Origin: Epiperipatus broadwayi
Lineage: Eukaryota; Onychophora; Udeonychophora; Euonychophora; Peripatidae
DNA: 64,000 nucleotides
NCBI GenBank assembly: GCA_028023455.1
Contig: JAQFVV010000141.1
Location: 2,056,056 to 2,120,055, forward strand
Reading direction: 5' to 3'
In this document: in pieces, positions 46,048 to 56,468 of the stretch
How the letters are laid out: each line of letters starts with the position of its first letter
Position numbering within the stretch: the first letter of the stretch is position 1
Program-made: the position numbers and the translations under genes
Notes under the pieces: generated by a model
Told to the model about the DNA's origin: nothing
Databases searched by the model: none
Seen by the model: only the letters and a program-made list of their open reading frames with translations

Positions 46048-46050
<3 letters not shown>

Positions 46051-46985
46051 GAGCAAGTATATAAGCTCAATATCATGCAGATTCAACCTCATAACACAGA
46101 GTCAAACTTCAGACTAAAGCTGACTAGTTAATTAATAGGGGAACAAGAACTGGTTACTTTTAGATTCACATATTATAAAATATTAAAGAGTAAGTTGCAG
46201 TGCAAATGAGTGATTATTCGGGAGCTTCAGCATCAAATGCTCGGTTTGCTCTGAGACCGATAGTTTCCTGCTATTTATATATAAACATATAATTTCAGGA
46301 ACTTGGATTGGCTTTAAAAAAACTCTGGGTCTACATGATCTAGTTCTAATAAAAATATTCATAACCCAAACTAAATAATGGGGTGATCTGTCACCATATA
46401 CTCATTTAAAAGGTGCAGCAAAACGTAGACACATATAAGTGTAGTATATAAAGACAAAACCACAGTACACACACAATACAGCAATAAGTATGCATAAAAT
46501 TAATTAAGTGTGCCCAAAACAGATAGCTTCTATCTGTCAAACAAAACCCAGTTCTTAAACTAGCATTATAATTATGCTAATAAAAGGGACTTAAAGTATA
46601 TAATAAATAATCTAGTTAAAATCCTGAATACTGCATATACATATTCATAATTAAAGATGGAAGGTATATTTTGATTGGATTTAATATAGACATTATCAAA
46701 TATACTTTATCATCTCTAGCCAGTTTATCCCCTTCTAACTAATAGATATTAAAAGTCATAACACATAAAACTGACTAAGCAAACGTTGCAAAATATTACA
46801 ATTTATAGTATGTATAAAATCATGATAATAACAAGCAGTTAACGATAGTTTATAATCAATATTATAATTTCAAAAGTGATTCAATAGATTAAACAGTGCT
46901 TTTGAAATGTTTAGTGTGGAGATTACATTATCTCTTTTAAAAATTAATTAATTAGTTTCACTGTTTCAAAAGATGAGCATATTAT
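46048..46985. other. No gene seen
   Basis: A+T-rich with a few less biased patches (46060-46270). No supported ORF, RNA gene or repeat shared with the rest of the window. Confidence 0.35.
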
Positions 46986-47406
46986 CAATATACATATATT
47001 TACACAAGTTTACAGTTTCTTTTACAATTGGGTTAAATTAAAGAGTTTTGAGAATTTATATAGAATGTTTTGATAATTTATATAGAATGTTTTAATCATA
47101 AACAGAATGAATGTAAAGAAAATGCTAAAAACATTAAAGTTAGGCAACACCACAATTTGTAGAAAGTTAAGATAATTGATATCAGACCTTCAATGATTAT
47201 AAAAAGTAATCTTAATTTATAAAAGATTTCAGGCAATTCACTAGATGAAATTAAAAATGTATTCTTTTTAGTGTCTTAAAAATAAGTTATAGATTTTAAG
47301 AGATGACCAGAAATGATTTTTATAATATATATAAATTTACATAAGTTTACAGTTTCTTTTACAATTGGGTTAAAGTAAAGAGTTTTGAGAATTTTATATA
47401 GAATGT
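46986..47406 (+). repeat. Direct repeat about 80 bp, spaced 337 bp
   Basis: gtttacagtttcttttacaa with its continuation ttgggttaaa(t/g)taaagagtttt and gaatttatatagaatgtt occurs at 47008 and 47345. In the first copy the last part, gataatttatatagaatgtttt, is itself duplicated. Confidence 0.7.
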
Positions 47407-48383
47407 TCTTTAAAAAATATAAGCTAGCTTAGATTAGAGTTTATACATGAAATTTATAGACTGCCATGTTTAAAATATTACCATTGTCTTGTCGGTAGCA
47501 TCAATGGTAGTAGTTGGAACAAAGGTACATCTAAGAGTAGCAAACATTCAGTGGTATTTCTTTTGTAGTAGGATTTCAATTTCTTCATATCTCCTGTTGC
47601 AGGGTGCTGGAAAATTTGTCCATACATATGCTGAAAAAATAGTGAGCACCATCTCCAGACAGAGAGACAGCAAATATTTTATTCTATTCGGCCATCTTGT
47701 GGTCTTGACTTCACAACAATTGACAGGAAAGATAAGCTAAAAACCCAACTCACTAAAAAAATCTGCCTTATTTATATATCTGAGATCAAACTAGCCTGCT
47801 ATCTGTTTTAACTCAAAATTTAATTTCCCCTCTAGATTATATAGCTCCTACTCAGTTTCTTTTGATTTTGATCTTTTTTATTGCCTAGACTTTTACTGGT
47901 TTCAATCTGGAAAAGTGATTCATTACATTAGTAATGAGGTTGAGAACAAATAATGATTATAGCTCAGAAACCATTTGTATAACACTGTCAATTGAAGGTT
48001 TGATTTTTAAACTTTCAATTTGATCCAACTTGTGGATTACTCTAAACTGTCTTAACACAACTATGTGAATTTCACATGTGATTCACAATTCATCTAAATA
48101 AAACTCACTAAATATTGTTTAGCAAACTTTTAAACTGTACATTCTTTAAATAAAAGAGATTTTATACAAAATATTATTCATTTAAAAAATATAAGTGCTC
48201 CAACATATATACAAACATTAATATTACAATTATTTAGCCATGCATGTATGTGTGATCATACCTATATAACTGTGTTGATGCCTGTATAATGGTGTGATGT
48301 ATATATACATGTATTAGAGAGTTTTTAAACCCAGCATAGATATGACTGTGGGAATAAATAGGTGACAAACAGATGTGAGAACA
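47407..48383. other. No gene seen
   Basis: The 83-aa plus-strand frame at 47489-47740 has no domain. Its 3' part includes cggccatcttgtggtc, a phrase of the kind found in short interspersed repeats, but no complete SINE is evident. Confidence 0.3.
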
Positions 48384-48397
48384 CGAATATACTGTTT

Positions 48398-48528
<131 letters not shown>

Positions 48529-48574
48529 CCCCAAACACAAAATTGAACCAGACCAGCATAAAAATAATACTAAA

Positions 48575-48618
48575 ACACTACCAAAGGTTTCACTGCTACA
48601 AGCAGACTTCTCAAGTGT
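48575..48618 (-). ncRNA. Hammerhead-like motif in PLE tail (minus copy)
   Basis: The minus strand has ACAC, TTGAGAA, stem II CTGC/GCAG, GAAA, ACC-TTT-GGT hairpin, A, GTGT. See the matching plus-strand copy at 50266-50309. The copies differ at one base before GAAA. Confidence 0.6.
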
Positions 48619-48764
48619 AAAGAACTACAAAAACTACACAATATCTATATATTAAACATTACCCACAAATCCATTCACTTCCCATCCACCCTTAATATTA
48701 AAAGAAGTCTTAAATAAATTAATTGCCTCAGAATAATAAATTTTCAATAATAAAAATTCTTTAA

Positions 48765-49241
48765 TTATTCTTTTGATTTCAATTCTCTCAAAGAAGACAA
48801 ATCAATAGTGTGGCCTGTATCTTTTTCATGGACATACAAAACAGAACTAAGATATCTATTTTTAACTCTACTTTTATGAACCTTCATTCTTTCATTTAAA
48901 CACAAATTACTCTGATCTATGTAAACCATCTTAAAAAATAAACAAGGAATAAAATATACCACACCAGGAATAGTCTTTCTATCAAAAATCTCTTTTGTCT
49001 TATTTAATAAATTATTCAATGTAACACCCCTTTTGTAAGCAATTTTCTTATTTTCAAACAATTTACTATTTCTACATACAATTTTATAAGAAGACAATTT
49101 ATATGGCAAAGAAATAAAATCATATTTTTCTTTTACCTTTACATCCTTACAAATATTGCTATTAAATAAAATACTTTTAACAAATTTATCAGAGTAACCA
49201 ACCCTCAAGTAATCTTTATAAAATTGAAATTTCTGAAACAA
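48765..49241 (-). CDS. PLE linker and GIY-YIG endonuclease (degenerate)
   Basis: 158 aa. The first 90 residues are the RT C-terminus/linker (FVKSILFN, YDFISLPYKLS, GVTLNNLLNKTKEIFDRKT). The endonuclease follows with GVVYFIPCLFFKMVYIDQSN, where the GIY strand is VVY and the YIG strand has become YID, then RMKVHKSRVKNRYLSS and HEKDTGHTIDLSS. It stops early. The opposite arm keeps ten more residues and a KRRIKES helix here, so the left arm has lost the segment with the conserved Glu. The YIG-to-YID change and the loss of the Glu segment suggest an inactive enzyme. Confidence 0.75.
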   Translation of the reverse strand: MFQKFQFYKDYLRVGYSDKFVKSILFNSNICKDVKVKEKYDFISLPYKLSSYKIVCRNSKLFENKKIAYKRGVTLNNLLNKTKEIFDRKTIPGVVYFIPCLFFKMVYIDQSNLCLNERMKVHKSRVKNRYLSSVLYVHEKDTGHTIDLSSLRELKSKE

Positions 49242-49795
49242 ACTACCCCACTAAAATTATTTAATTTGATATAACTATGACAATAATTTCTTAAAGCAGC
49301 TACTTTATGAGATACAGACTGATAGCTATCAGGTTTAATTATAGATCTTAATTCTTTACTTTTAACTAAATGACTGCACAATAAACAATTAGTTTCTACA
49401 TTTCTAATCACCAAAAGATCTAAAAATGTTAACTTACCTAAATCTAACCCCCCTCCTTCTAACACAAATTTTATAGAAGGATCAAAACAATTAAACTTAT
49501 TTACAAATTCTTTCAATATATCATTCTCAATTACAAATAAACAATCATCAACATATCTTACAAATAACTTTACATATAAACATTTTTTTTTAATAATAAT
49601 TTCCTCTTCCATATAACTAATATAAACTGAACATACAAAAGGAGAAATAATATAACCTATTATCCACCCTTTCTTAATCTTATAAAAATTACCGTTATAA
49701 GTAAAATACATAGAATTTTCCAATAACAAAAGCAAATCTTTAATTACCTTAATTTTGATTTTTGATAAAGAACCTTTCTTAATCAATACAGACAT
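49205..49795 (-). CDS. PLE reverse transcriptase, 5'-truncated
   Basis: 196 aa. It starts within the RT palm: SMYFTYNGNFYKIKKGW (motif before the primer grip), SPFVCSVYISYMEEEI, the catalytic LFVRYVDDCLFVIEN (YVDD at about residues 81-84), FVNKFNCFDPSIKFVLEGGG, LTFLDLLVIRN, then the thumb/linker with SVSHKVAALRNYCHS. The region normally read as GxxMGSPLSP is changed to GYIISPF. The next frame (48765-49241) continues the protein after an indel near 49225. Telomerase-like PLE RT; function lost in this copy. Confidence 0.85.
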   Translation of the reverse strand: MSVLIKKGSLSKIKIKVIKDLLLLLENSMYFTYNGNFYKIKKGWIIGYIISPFVCSVYISYMEEEIIIKKKCLYVKLFVRYVDDCLFVIENDILKEFVNKFNCFDPSIKFVLEGGGLDLGKLTFLDLLVIRNVETNCLLCSHLVKSKELRSIIKPDSYQSVSHKVAALRNYCHSYIKLNNFSGVVCFRNFNFIKIT

Positions 49796-49802
49796 AAGAA
49801 AT

Positions 49803-50231
49803 AGTAAATTGTTTGGAAATAGGAAATTGCTTGGAAAAGGGGTGTTGCATTGAATAATTTATTAAATAATAGAAAAGAGATTTTTGATAGAAAGACTATT
49901 CCTGGTGTGGTATAATTTATTTCTTGTTTTTTGTAAGAAGGTTTACATAGGTCAGAGTAGTTTGAGTTTAAATAAAAGAATAAAGGTTCATAAAAGTAGA
50001 GATAAAAATAGATATCTGAGTTCTGATTTGTATGTCCATGAAAAAGATACAGGCCACACTATTGAATTTGATGAAGCTAAGGTTGTCTTCTTTGAGAGAA
50101 ATGAAATCAAAAGAAGAATTAAAGAATCTTTATTATTGAAAATATATTATTCTGAAGTAATTAATTTATTTAAAAGTTCTTTTAATATTACGGATGAATG
50201 GGAAGTGCATGGAATTGTGAGTAATGTTTAA
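49803..50231 (+). CDS. PLE endonuclease, inverted copy
   Basis: The open frame 49884-50231 (115 aa) includes FCKKVYIGQSSLSLNKRIKV (intact YIG strand), KSRDKNRYLSSDLYVHEKD, TGHTIEFDEAKVVFFERNEI and KRRIKESLLL with the conserved Glu. The GIY strand is upstream in a different frame because of a small indel and a stop near 49915. The linker (gggtgttgcattgaataatt) is present from 49840. This arm preserves endonuclease segments that the minus arm has lost. Confidence 0.75.
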
Positions 50232-50265
50232 TATTATATATATTGTATAGTTTTAGTAGTTCTTT

Positions 50266-50309
50266 ACACTTGAGAAGTCTGCTTGTAGCAGGGAAACCTT
50301 TGGTAGTGT
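50266..50309 (+). ncRNA. Hammerhead-like ribozyme motif, best-paired copy
   Basis: ACAC (50266-50269), core TTGAGAA (50270-50276), stem II CTGC with a TTGTA loop and GCAG, GAAA (50293-50296), stem III ACC/GGT with a TTT loop (50296-50304), A at the cleavage position (50305) and GTGT (50306-50309), which pairs with ACAC. All three stems close and the invariant GAAA and U-H site are present. The core has U3 and A8 in place of C3 and G8; these pair in the canonical fold, so the change is compensatory. It lies just downstream of the endonuclease stop. Confidence 0.6.
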
Positions 50310-50398
50310 TTTAATATTATTTTTATGCTGGTGTGGTTCAATTTTGGATTTGGGGTAAATTTAATTATATATTGACTAGTTTAGCTTTATGCTTTAAT

Positions 50399-50516
<118 letters not shown>

Positions 50517-50530
50517 AAACAGTAAGATTC

Positions 50531-51932
50531 ATATTCGAATCTTAAGTTTCACCTTTTTCTGTCATCTCCCACTGACCGGTCTATCCCAACCAAATTTAAA
50601 CTTTTTGGTATCGAATTGTGTATGTAGCAATATTAAAAATGTATAAATATATGTAGAATTCAGCATAAACACGCACACATTTCGATCTCAAATTAAAGGC
50701 AATAAATAGGGATAATATAATATAATTTAGATTTCTTTTAGTTATATAATTTTGTATAATTTTAATCATTTATTTTGGATTATAAGGTTCATATTTATTG
50801 CTTTGTTTAAATTTCGTTTAATAATAATTCGAAAAAAAATGTGATGTAATATTTAATTAAAAGTTAAAATAATCTTATGTTCCCTTTTTGTCTTTGAAAT
50901 TTAAAAGCATCAGTCAGTGTTAGATAATAGATTAATTGAAGAAAAATTCCCCAAAATGTAATTAGTAAATGTAAACAATAGAACGGCAGCTTTCTTTATA
51001 ATTAAAACCAACAAAATGCATTGATTATCCTCAGGGCAGATTAAGTAGAACCTAAAAATACCTTAACAAAAATGTGAAAGATCAAGATAAGAAAAGAGGC
51101 CATCTTAGACTTGCTGGAGACATTCACTTAAACTTTAGCTTTGCTCTTGATCACTGAGAGTCTCCAAAATATAAAAATAAATTGTTTCTGCCAATGTATG
51201 ACCGAGTAAAAGCACCTAGATTATTCACCATCGGGGGATGGCCTATTGGATGCCGAACTTTCCATTGCCTGTCATAAATTCACTATGAAGATCTCCTGCC
51301 TGAAATAAATGAGAAAGCTGCTGCGAACCTTTTGCTACTAAACTAATGGAATCAGAAAACTTCTTATAAAACATGTACCTGTCTGCATTCAAATCTAGAA
51401 TACTCTAATAATATGCTATAGCTTTTCTTCATACTACTTATCTAAATTATAAAATGTAAAAACTACCATATGTATAACTAAAACTGAATAATTAACTTGA
51501 TGTGTAAATTTCTCTAATAATCTAGCTTACCTCATTCTATCTTTCTTGGGTGCGTATTTCTAAAATCTACATTTTATCTATATTTATTATTTAATTATTG
51601 CATGCTCATAATTGTCTCTATTTTCAAAGTTTAAATTGATGATCACTTAAAACAGTGAATGCGTGTCAAATTTTCATTAATATTTACTTTAATAAATAAC
51701 TTAACTTTCATATAAATTGACACACATTCAATGCATCAGTTATTGTAATGCAGGGTCTACTACTTCCCCAATGGCTGGCATATTAGTTGTAATCATTCCC
51801 AGTTTAGATATGTTTTGTATTTTTTAAATATTAATGAATAATTCCATCAACTTACATTTCTTTGAGAGTCGCCAACATTCTTTAGTAAATGTTGATAATG
51901 TAGGGCCGAGTTAGAAATCTATTTAAATCTTA
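50531..51932. other. No gene seen
   Basis: A+T-rich, with a slightly more balanced patch at 51050-51370 that shows no open frame. An inverted pair of phrases, atgcgtgtcaaattttcatt (51659) and aaattgacacacattcaatgc (about 51715), marks a short foldback. Confidence 0.3.
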
Positions 51933-52187
51933 TCATAATCGTTTATACATTATACATGTGTAACGTTTTAGAGAGGCAATGACCCTATCTGCCATGAAAT
52001 TTCTGGATTCTTCAGGGTTGAAATTAACCCCAGTGATCCTACACAAGCGGACATAATGGGTGCTCCCATAGGACTTGATGACATCATGCAGCCAGCTGGC
52101 AAACTGCGCCATGGACCACTTGTCCCTGGTTTTGCTTATGCGACACCTTACTTCGTCAGGCCAATGGCAGAGACCATCCCAACATTC
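51933..52187 (-). CDS. G+C-richer 84-codon open frame, unrecognised
   Basis: Read on the minus strand from just after a TAA at 52188-52190 to a TGA at 51933-51935. It has no initiator near its start; an internal Met lies in DKWSMAQFASWLHDVIKSYG. Composition (Trp x4, Cys, His, many G/C third bases) is protein-like and quite unlike the A+T-rich surroundings. Other phrases are HYVRLCRITGVNFNPEESRN and FMADRVIASLKR. I do not recognise the family. It could be an isolated exon of a host gene or the remnant of a gag or other TE protein. Consensus splice sites are not evident at the edges. Confidence 0.35.
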   Translation of the reverse strand, partial: ECWDGLCHWPDEVRCRISKTRDKWSMAQFASWLHDVIKSYGSTHYVRLCRITGVNFNPEESRNFMADRVIASLKRYTCIMYKRL

Positions 52188-52984
52188 TTATAAACTCATT
52201 CACGGCATTGCAGTTTCAATATACTGCCATTTTATATTGCCTTTCTAAAGTGTACCACATGTTCCTTTACTTAATTTTATTATTCTATATATCACTCCAC
52301 CTCTGCATTATCTTCATAATTCACTCTCCAATAAATGTTTGCCCTTCGTCATAAAATAAATATTTTAATTAAATAAATATATGTCCGCCACTACTCTTAA
52401 ATCTTACTTTAGACTCTTGCATTGCAAAGGTATAAATCCCTCCAGGCATGCATTAGAAATACTTACTCTAGAATTTTAGGTAGCTAGATTATGCCTTCAA
52501 ATAAATGAATTTCTTTTGTAAACAAATAAATAAATGTATTCTTTAAAATGTAATCATGTCGCAAATCCCGCTACTGAAGCTTTTAATCCATAAAATATTG
52601 TTAGTAAATGATCTTATTAAAATGTGTTAATAAATAATTTTAAACAATACGTCTGCAGTTACGTTTCATTTATTTGATATCCATTCTATACAATATTTCC
52701 TCGATTATGTAAATATGAACGTTTAATTAATATTAGTTTGATTATTGGCTAACTCAAAAATAAAATCATGAATCTCTTGCATATCCCTGACCACCGTGCC
52801 TAAAGAAATATTTACTAATGTTGCATCAGATGTGGTGTTTCATGGATTGTATTGTGGAACCGATAAACTATGTTTGAACTCAGAACCACTGGTGGCTTCG
52901 CTACCTCGATGGTGCTGCTGTTCTGTGTGGTGGTCGAATTCTGCACTACGTTTATGAGTCACACGTTTTCTGACTGTTACAATA
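52188..52984. other. No clear gene; protein-like patch at 52840-52970
   Basis: A 67-aa minus-strand frame (52840-53043) contains RKRVTHKRSAEFDHHTEQQH and sits in a locally G+C-richer patch, but its N-terminal third is PLE tail sequence. No domain is recognised. The rest is A+T-rich without features. Confidence 0.25.
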
Positions 52985-53147
52985 TATAAATTATCACTCA
53001 ATGTCTGTATTTCAATTATAATAAAATGTACATAATTATTCAAAACAATACAATACTTAATACAGTAAAATATATTTTAAAAACAAATATATACCACAAT
53101 TTAATAGCAGTACATTCAACTTTCTATGTTGTCGTTATCAACCAGAT

Positions 53148-53384
53148 TCAAATTGTATTACAAAAAACCGTTACAAATGTAAACAAAAAGTAATACGTCA
53201 TACACCAATTTCCCCACAATTCATTATTTTTTATATTGGCAACCTGTCTATTTATCAAAGGATGCTTTTCACTTTTTATTAACATAGCTTCATTAATTTT
53301 GTGTTTATTATTATTTCTTTTAATACATAAAATCTTATCTTTATTAAAATCAAAACCATAATTCCATATTACATTATGATCCAA
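53148..53384 (-). CDS. PLE endonuclease C-terminal part
   Basis: 78 aa: DHNVIWNYGFDFNKDKILCI, NNNKHKINEAMLIKSEKHPL and INRQVANIKNNELWGNW, then a hydrophobic end. It corresponds to the half of the GIY-YIG domain after the YIG strand and includes the conserved-Glu helix (INEAMLI). The first half is missing at the inversion point. Confidence 0.7.
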   Translation of the reverse strand: MDHNVIWNYGFDFNKDKILCIKRNNNKHKINEAMLIKSEKHPLINRQVANIKNNELWGNWCMTYYFLFTFVTVFCNTI

Positions 53385-53436
53385 AAATTCTGAAGATGAT
53401 ACATCATCATTACTAACATTCTCTTGTCATGGCTGT

Positions 53437-53760
53437 GTGTTTTGAAAAGGCATATATAGGTGAATCTCGATAAACATTGGAGAAAAGTTCAAAGGAGAAT
53501 TTGTTGTTATATGAACGAGTACAAAAATCAAGACAAGAGAATGTTCGTAAAAATGATGTATCACCTTCAGTATATTTTGATCATAATGTAACATGTAATT
53601 ATGGTTTTGATTTTGATTTTAATAAAGTTAAGATTTTATGTACTGAAAAAATAATAATAAATGCAAAATTAAAGAAGCTGTATTAATAAAAAGTGAAAAA
53701 CAACATTTGATAAGTAGACATACTGCCAATATAAAAATTAATGAATTGTGGGAAAACTGA
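53437..53760 (+). pseudogene. PLE endonuclease, inverted copy
   Basis: KAYIGESR (YIG strand) is read from about 53447, then a stop, then the 53477-53686 frame with SSKENLLLYERVQKSRQENV and CNYGFDFDFNKVKI. The last part (NIKINELWEN, about 53720-53757) is in a different frame. One nonsense change and at least one indel. Same subfamily as 9753-10150. Confidence 0.7.
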
Positions 53761-53820
53761 TGTATGATGTATTTCTTTTTGTTTACAGTTGTAATGGTTT
53801 TTTGTAATACTATTTGAATC

Positions 53821-53860
53821 TAGTTGATAACAACTACTTAGATAGTTGAAAGTTCTTCTA
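53821..53860 (+). ncRNA. Hammerhead-like motif in PLE tail
   Basis: TAG, core TTGATAA, stem II AACTA/TAGTT, GAAA, GTTCTT, CTA. Same architecture as 10006-10045, with the stem II bases changed but still paired. The stem III palindrome is imperfect here (GTTC in place of GTAC). Confidence 0.5.
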
Positions 53861-53940
53861 TTAAATTGTGACATATATTTGTTCTTAAAATATTTTTTAT
53901 TGTACTAACTATTTCATTGTTTTGAATATATATATATATA

Positions 53941-54063
53941 ACAAAATTTAAATATATTCCAAACAACGGTAAACAATTTATAATACAATATAAATAAAAA
54001 CTCAATAAAAACTCATAAAGAAATATTTTAGATTATATTCATAATCATTTTCAACTCAACATT
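53941..54063. repeat. Left terminal inverted repeat of the PLE
   Basis: Pairs with 56464-56585. Carries the sense (minus-strand) hammerhead-like motif at about 54017-54057, in which the GAAA has become TAAA. Confidence 0.8.
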
Positions 54064-54144
54064 CAAAATGGAATCATCTATTACCAACCGGAAACACATG
54101 TCGATTTAAATATACCACAATTCATTAATCCTAATATTTGCTGA

Positions 54145-54465
54145 CTATATATTTATTATCGTATTTTTATACCTATTAATAAAAACTGCCTCTTTAATTT
54201 TTCTTTTTTCATTATCTCTTTCTTGTCCTAAAATTTTTATTTTATTTATATCAAAATTAAACTTAAAATTACAATTTCTATCATGATCATAAAAAACAGA
54301 TTCAGTATATAACTTGACTTCATTACTATTATCATTACATATTTGTACATTTTTCAAAACTCTTTTATATAACAATTTATGTTCTTTAATACTTTTCTCT
54401 ATATTACATCTAGATTCCCCAATATATGATAAGTTACACCCACAAAAAATTCTATAAATTATATT
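54145..54465 (-). CDS. PLE GIY-YIG endonuclease
   Basis: The endonuclease starts in the short open piece after 54459 with IYRIFCGCNLSYIGESRCNI (GIY strand, Cys-Gly-Cys, YIG strand). It continues in the 54145-54375 frame with KSIKEHKLLYKRV, VFYDHDRNCNFKFNFDINKI and KRKIKEAVFINRYK, which holds the conserved Glu. The RT frame ends at a stop (KNNVI) just before this, so a frameshift near 54465 separates RT and endonuclease. All expected motifs are present. Confidence 0.75.
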   Translation of the reverse strand, partial: NIIYRIFCGCNLSYIGESRCNIEKSIKEHKLLYKRVLKNVQICNDNSNEVKLYTESVFYDHDRNCNFKFNFDINKIKILGQERDNEKRKIKEAVFINRYKNTIINI

Positions 54466-55502
54466 ACGTTATTTTTTTCTAACTTATCTTTTGAATTATT
54501 AACCATTCTATTTAAATTACCTGATCCATAAAAAGAAACATTATATATACCATTATAAACTTTTTTCATAAATTTTACTTGATTATTATTATAAAAAGGC
54601 AAAGAAATCCACTTCTTACTCTTAATTTCTTTATCACCAGTATTTCTATTAATTTTCTTACTAAATTGACAAACCACTTGATAAATTTCTTTTATATTAT
54701 AACCTACACTTAATAATTCACTTACATAATTTTCAATATTTTTCTTTTTATCACATGCATATTTACACAAAATATTATTTTTATACAAATAAGACCTAAA
54801 ACCAGCCATCTTATAATTATGTGGCACGTTAGATGAATAGGGAATATACCCTCTAGTTTCAATAGGTTTAGTAAACAATTTATAGTCAATCATATTATTG
54901 TTCCTTGAAATTATCAAATCTAAATATTTAATACTGTTATTATATTCTTTCTCCATAGTCCACATAAGACCTTTTAATTTATTATATTCATCAAAAATTT
55001 TATCAATCATTTCTGAAGAAGCACATATAAAAACATCATCCACATATCTCGTATATATCTTAATATTTACCATAAATATAAATTTGTTTAAAATTTTCTC
55101 TTCATAATATGACAAAACAAAACTGCATAACTGTGCCACCATTGGTAATCCCATTGGCCAGTCTTTACTCATCTTATAAAATTTACCATTAATGGATGCA
55201 ACAATATTTTGTTCAATAAAATTTAAAGCCTTCATCAGAAAACATATTAATTGATTATCCACTTTCTTTTCCAATAAAGCTTGATGAATTATCTTAATTG
55301 AATCAAATCTATCAATAGATCCATACATCTCAGAAACATCCAATGACACTAAAACATCATCACAGTCCAAACTTAAATCTTTAATTTTTTCAACAAAATC
55401 AAATGGGGATGTTACAGAATATTTTCTAAATCCAAGTAAATCTTGTAAAATTTTAGCAATATATTTACTAGTTTTATTTACAAAAGACCCTCCAAAATCC
55501 AA
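54459..55502 (-). CDS. PLE reverse transcriptase
   Basis: 347 aa. In order: DFGGSFVNKTSKYIAKIL (RT motif 2 region), DVLVSLDVSEMYGSI (motif A, Asp in SLDV), an helical LLEKKVDNQLICFLMKAL, NGKFYKMSKDWPMGLPM (motif B region), YTRYVDDVFICASS (motif C, catalytic YVDD at about residues 151-154), KYLDLIISRNN (motif D/E) and a long thumb/linker. PLE RTs are related to telomerase RT and copy the element at an endonuclease nick. Upstream, the same frame continues through the TAG at 55590-55592. The three catalytic Asp residues are intact. Confidence 0.9.
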   Translation of the reverse strand: MDFGGSFVNKTSKYIAKILQDLLGFRKYSVTSPFDFVEKIKDLSLDCDDVLVSLDVSEMYGSIDRFDSIKIIHQALLEKKVDNQLICFLMKALNFIEQNIVASINGKFYKMSKDWPMGLPMVAQLCSFVLSYYEEKILNKFIFMVNIKIYTRYVDDVFICASSEMIDKIFDEYNKLKGLMWTMEKEYNNSIKYLDLIISRNNNMIDYKLFTKPIETRGYIPYSSNVPHNYKMAGFRSYLYKNNILCKYACDKKKNIENYVSELLSVGYNIKEIYQVVCQFSKKINRNTGDKEIKSKKWISLPFYNNNQVKFMKKVYNGIYNVSFYGSGNLNRMVNNSKDKLEKNNVI

Positions 55503-55589
55503 AATTATTCTAAGTGGATAACCTTCTTTATGTAATTTTACATTAGCAAATACACGTGGACAAATAGCACTTGAAGGGTATAATGAATA

Positions 55590-56447
55590 CTACACATTAT
55601 CATTTATTCCTTTATTCTTTGCCTTTAATAAAATGTTATTAATAAATTTCATTCTTTCTGAATCAACATTATATTTATCAATCAATTCAAAATTTAATTT
55701 TTCCATTTGTAAAATAACTCCTTGAACATATTCCTTATTTGAAACCAAGCACATCCATAAACCTTTGTCTTCCTTTAAGCAAATCAATTTATCTTTCATT
55801 AATTGTCTTTTAAATAATCCAATAACTCTTTTCCATGAATTATCATACTTATTAGAATTTTGTAAATTAACATCCTTAACAATTTTATTAAACTCCTCTA
55901 CAGTCATTAATTTTCCATCAAAAGAATTTTGAACTGATGATATAATCTCCAGTTTATAGTCATCAACTATATCACCCACATATTTAGAACCAAATCCTAA
56001 TACATACTTTTGTATTAATTTCAAATCACATGACGATAAATTGACATAATTGACACTTTGATCAATCTTTGAATATTTTTTATAAAATAAAAAATTAATC
56101 TTATTATCAAATTTCTTCTTTTCTTTAATATAAAATTTATCATAATAATTTTGACACATCTTTTTAAATTCAAAGCAATATTCAAAATTATTCAATCCAA
56201 TAAAATGATTAATACCCTTTAAATACTTCCGATTATTAAACAAATCTTGTTTATTTCTTCTAATAATTTCAAGCAAAATATTACGTTTCACTACAAAAAT
56301 AAAACTAGGTTTCAAATCCAGCGATTTATTATATTTAAAGCAGCAGCAATTCGAGAATATTTTAAATAACTTACAGTCTTTCAAAAATTCCAATCGACAT
56401 TTCGTTTTAATAATCTTTAAACACATCTTCTTCCATTCTTTAAACAA
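55590..56447 (-). CDS. PLE N-terminal domain
   Basis: 285 aa with a probable natural start about 15 bp inside the right inverted repeat (MFKEWKKMCLKIIKTK). NYVNLSSCDLKLIQKYVLGF (about residues 135-154) is the usual N-terminal signature of PLE proteins; a VQNSFDGKLMTVEEF region and WKRVIGLFKRQLMKDKLICL follow. It ends at TAG in the same frame as RT (945 bases apart, a multiple of three), so a single nonsense codon splits one polypeptide. Between the stop and the RT frame, the codons for CPRVFANVKLHKEGYPLR keep the start of RT recognisable. Confidence 0.85.
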   Translation of the reverse strand: MFKEWKKMCLKIIKTKCRLEFLKDCKLFKIFSNCCCFKYNKSLDLKPSFIFVVKRNILLEIIRRNKQDLFNNRKYLKGINHFIGLNNFEYCFEFKKMCQNYYDKFYIKEKKKFDNKINFLFYKKYSKIDQSVNYVNLSSCDLKLIQKYVLGFGSKYVGDIVDDYKLEIISSVQNSFDGKLMTVEEFNKIVKDVNLQNSNKYDNSWKRVIGLFKRQLMKDKLICLKEDKGLWMCLVSNKEYVQGVILQMEKLNFELIDKYNVDSERMKFINNILLKAKNKGINDNV

Positions 56448-56468
56448 TCATATCTTATTCATATATTT

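Larger units (their letters stand above)
52985..53936. mobile_element. Penelope-like element foldback: two inverted 3' ends
   Basis: Minus-strand copy (53385 down to about 52985) and plus-strand copy (53437 to about 53936) of a PLE endonuclease plus tail meet at about 53400-53435. Each arm is about 400 bp, and the arms are clearly diverged. The outer left edge carries the tail end seen also at 10115-10150 (ttattataattggaatacag on the opposite strand). The plus arm ends in a short (TA)n tract next to the full-length PLE. Confidence 0.8.
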
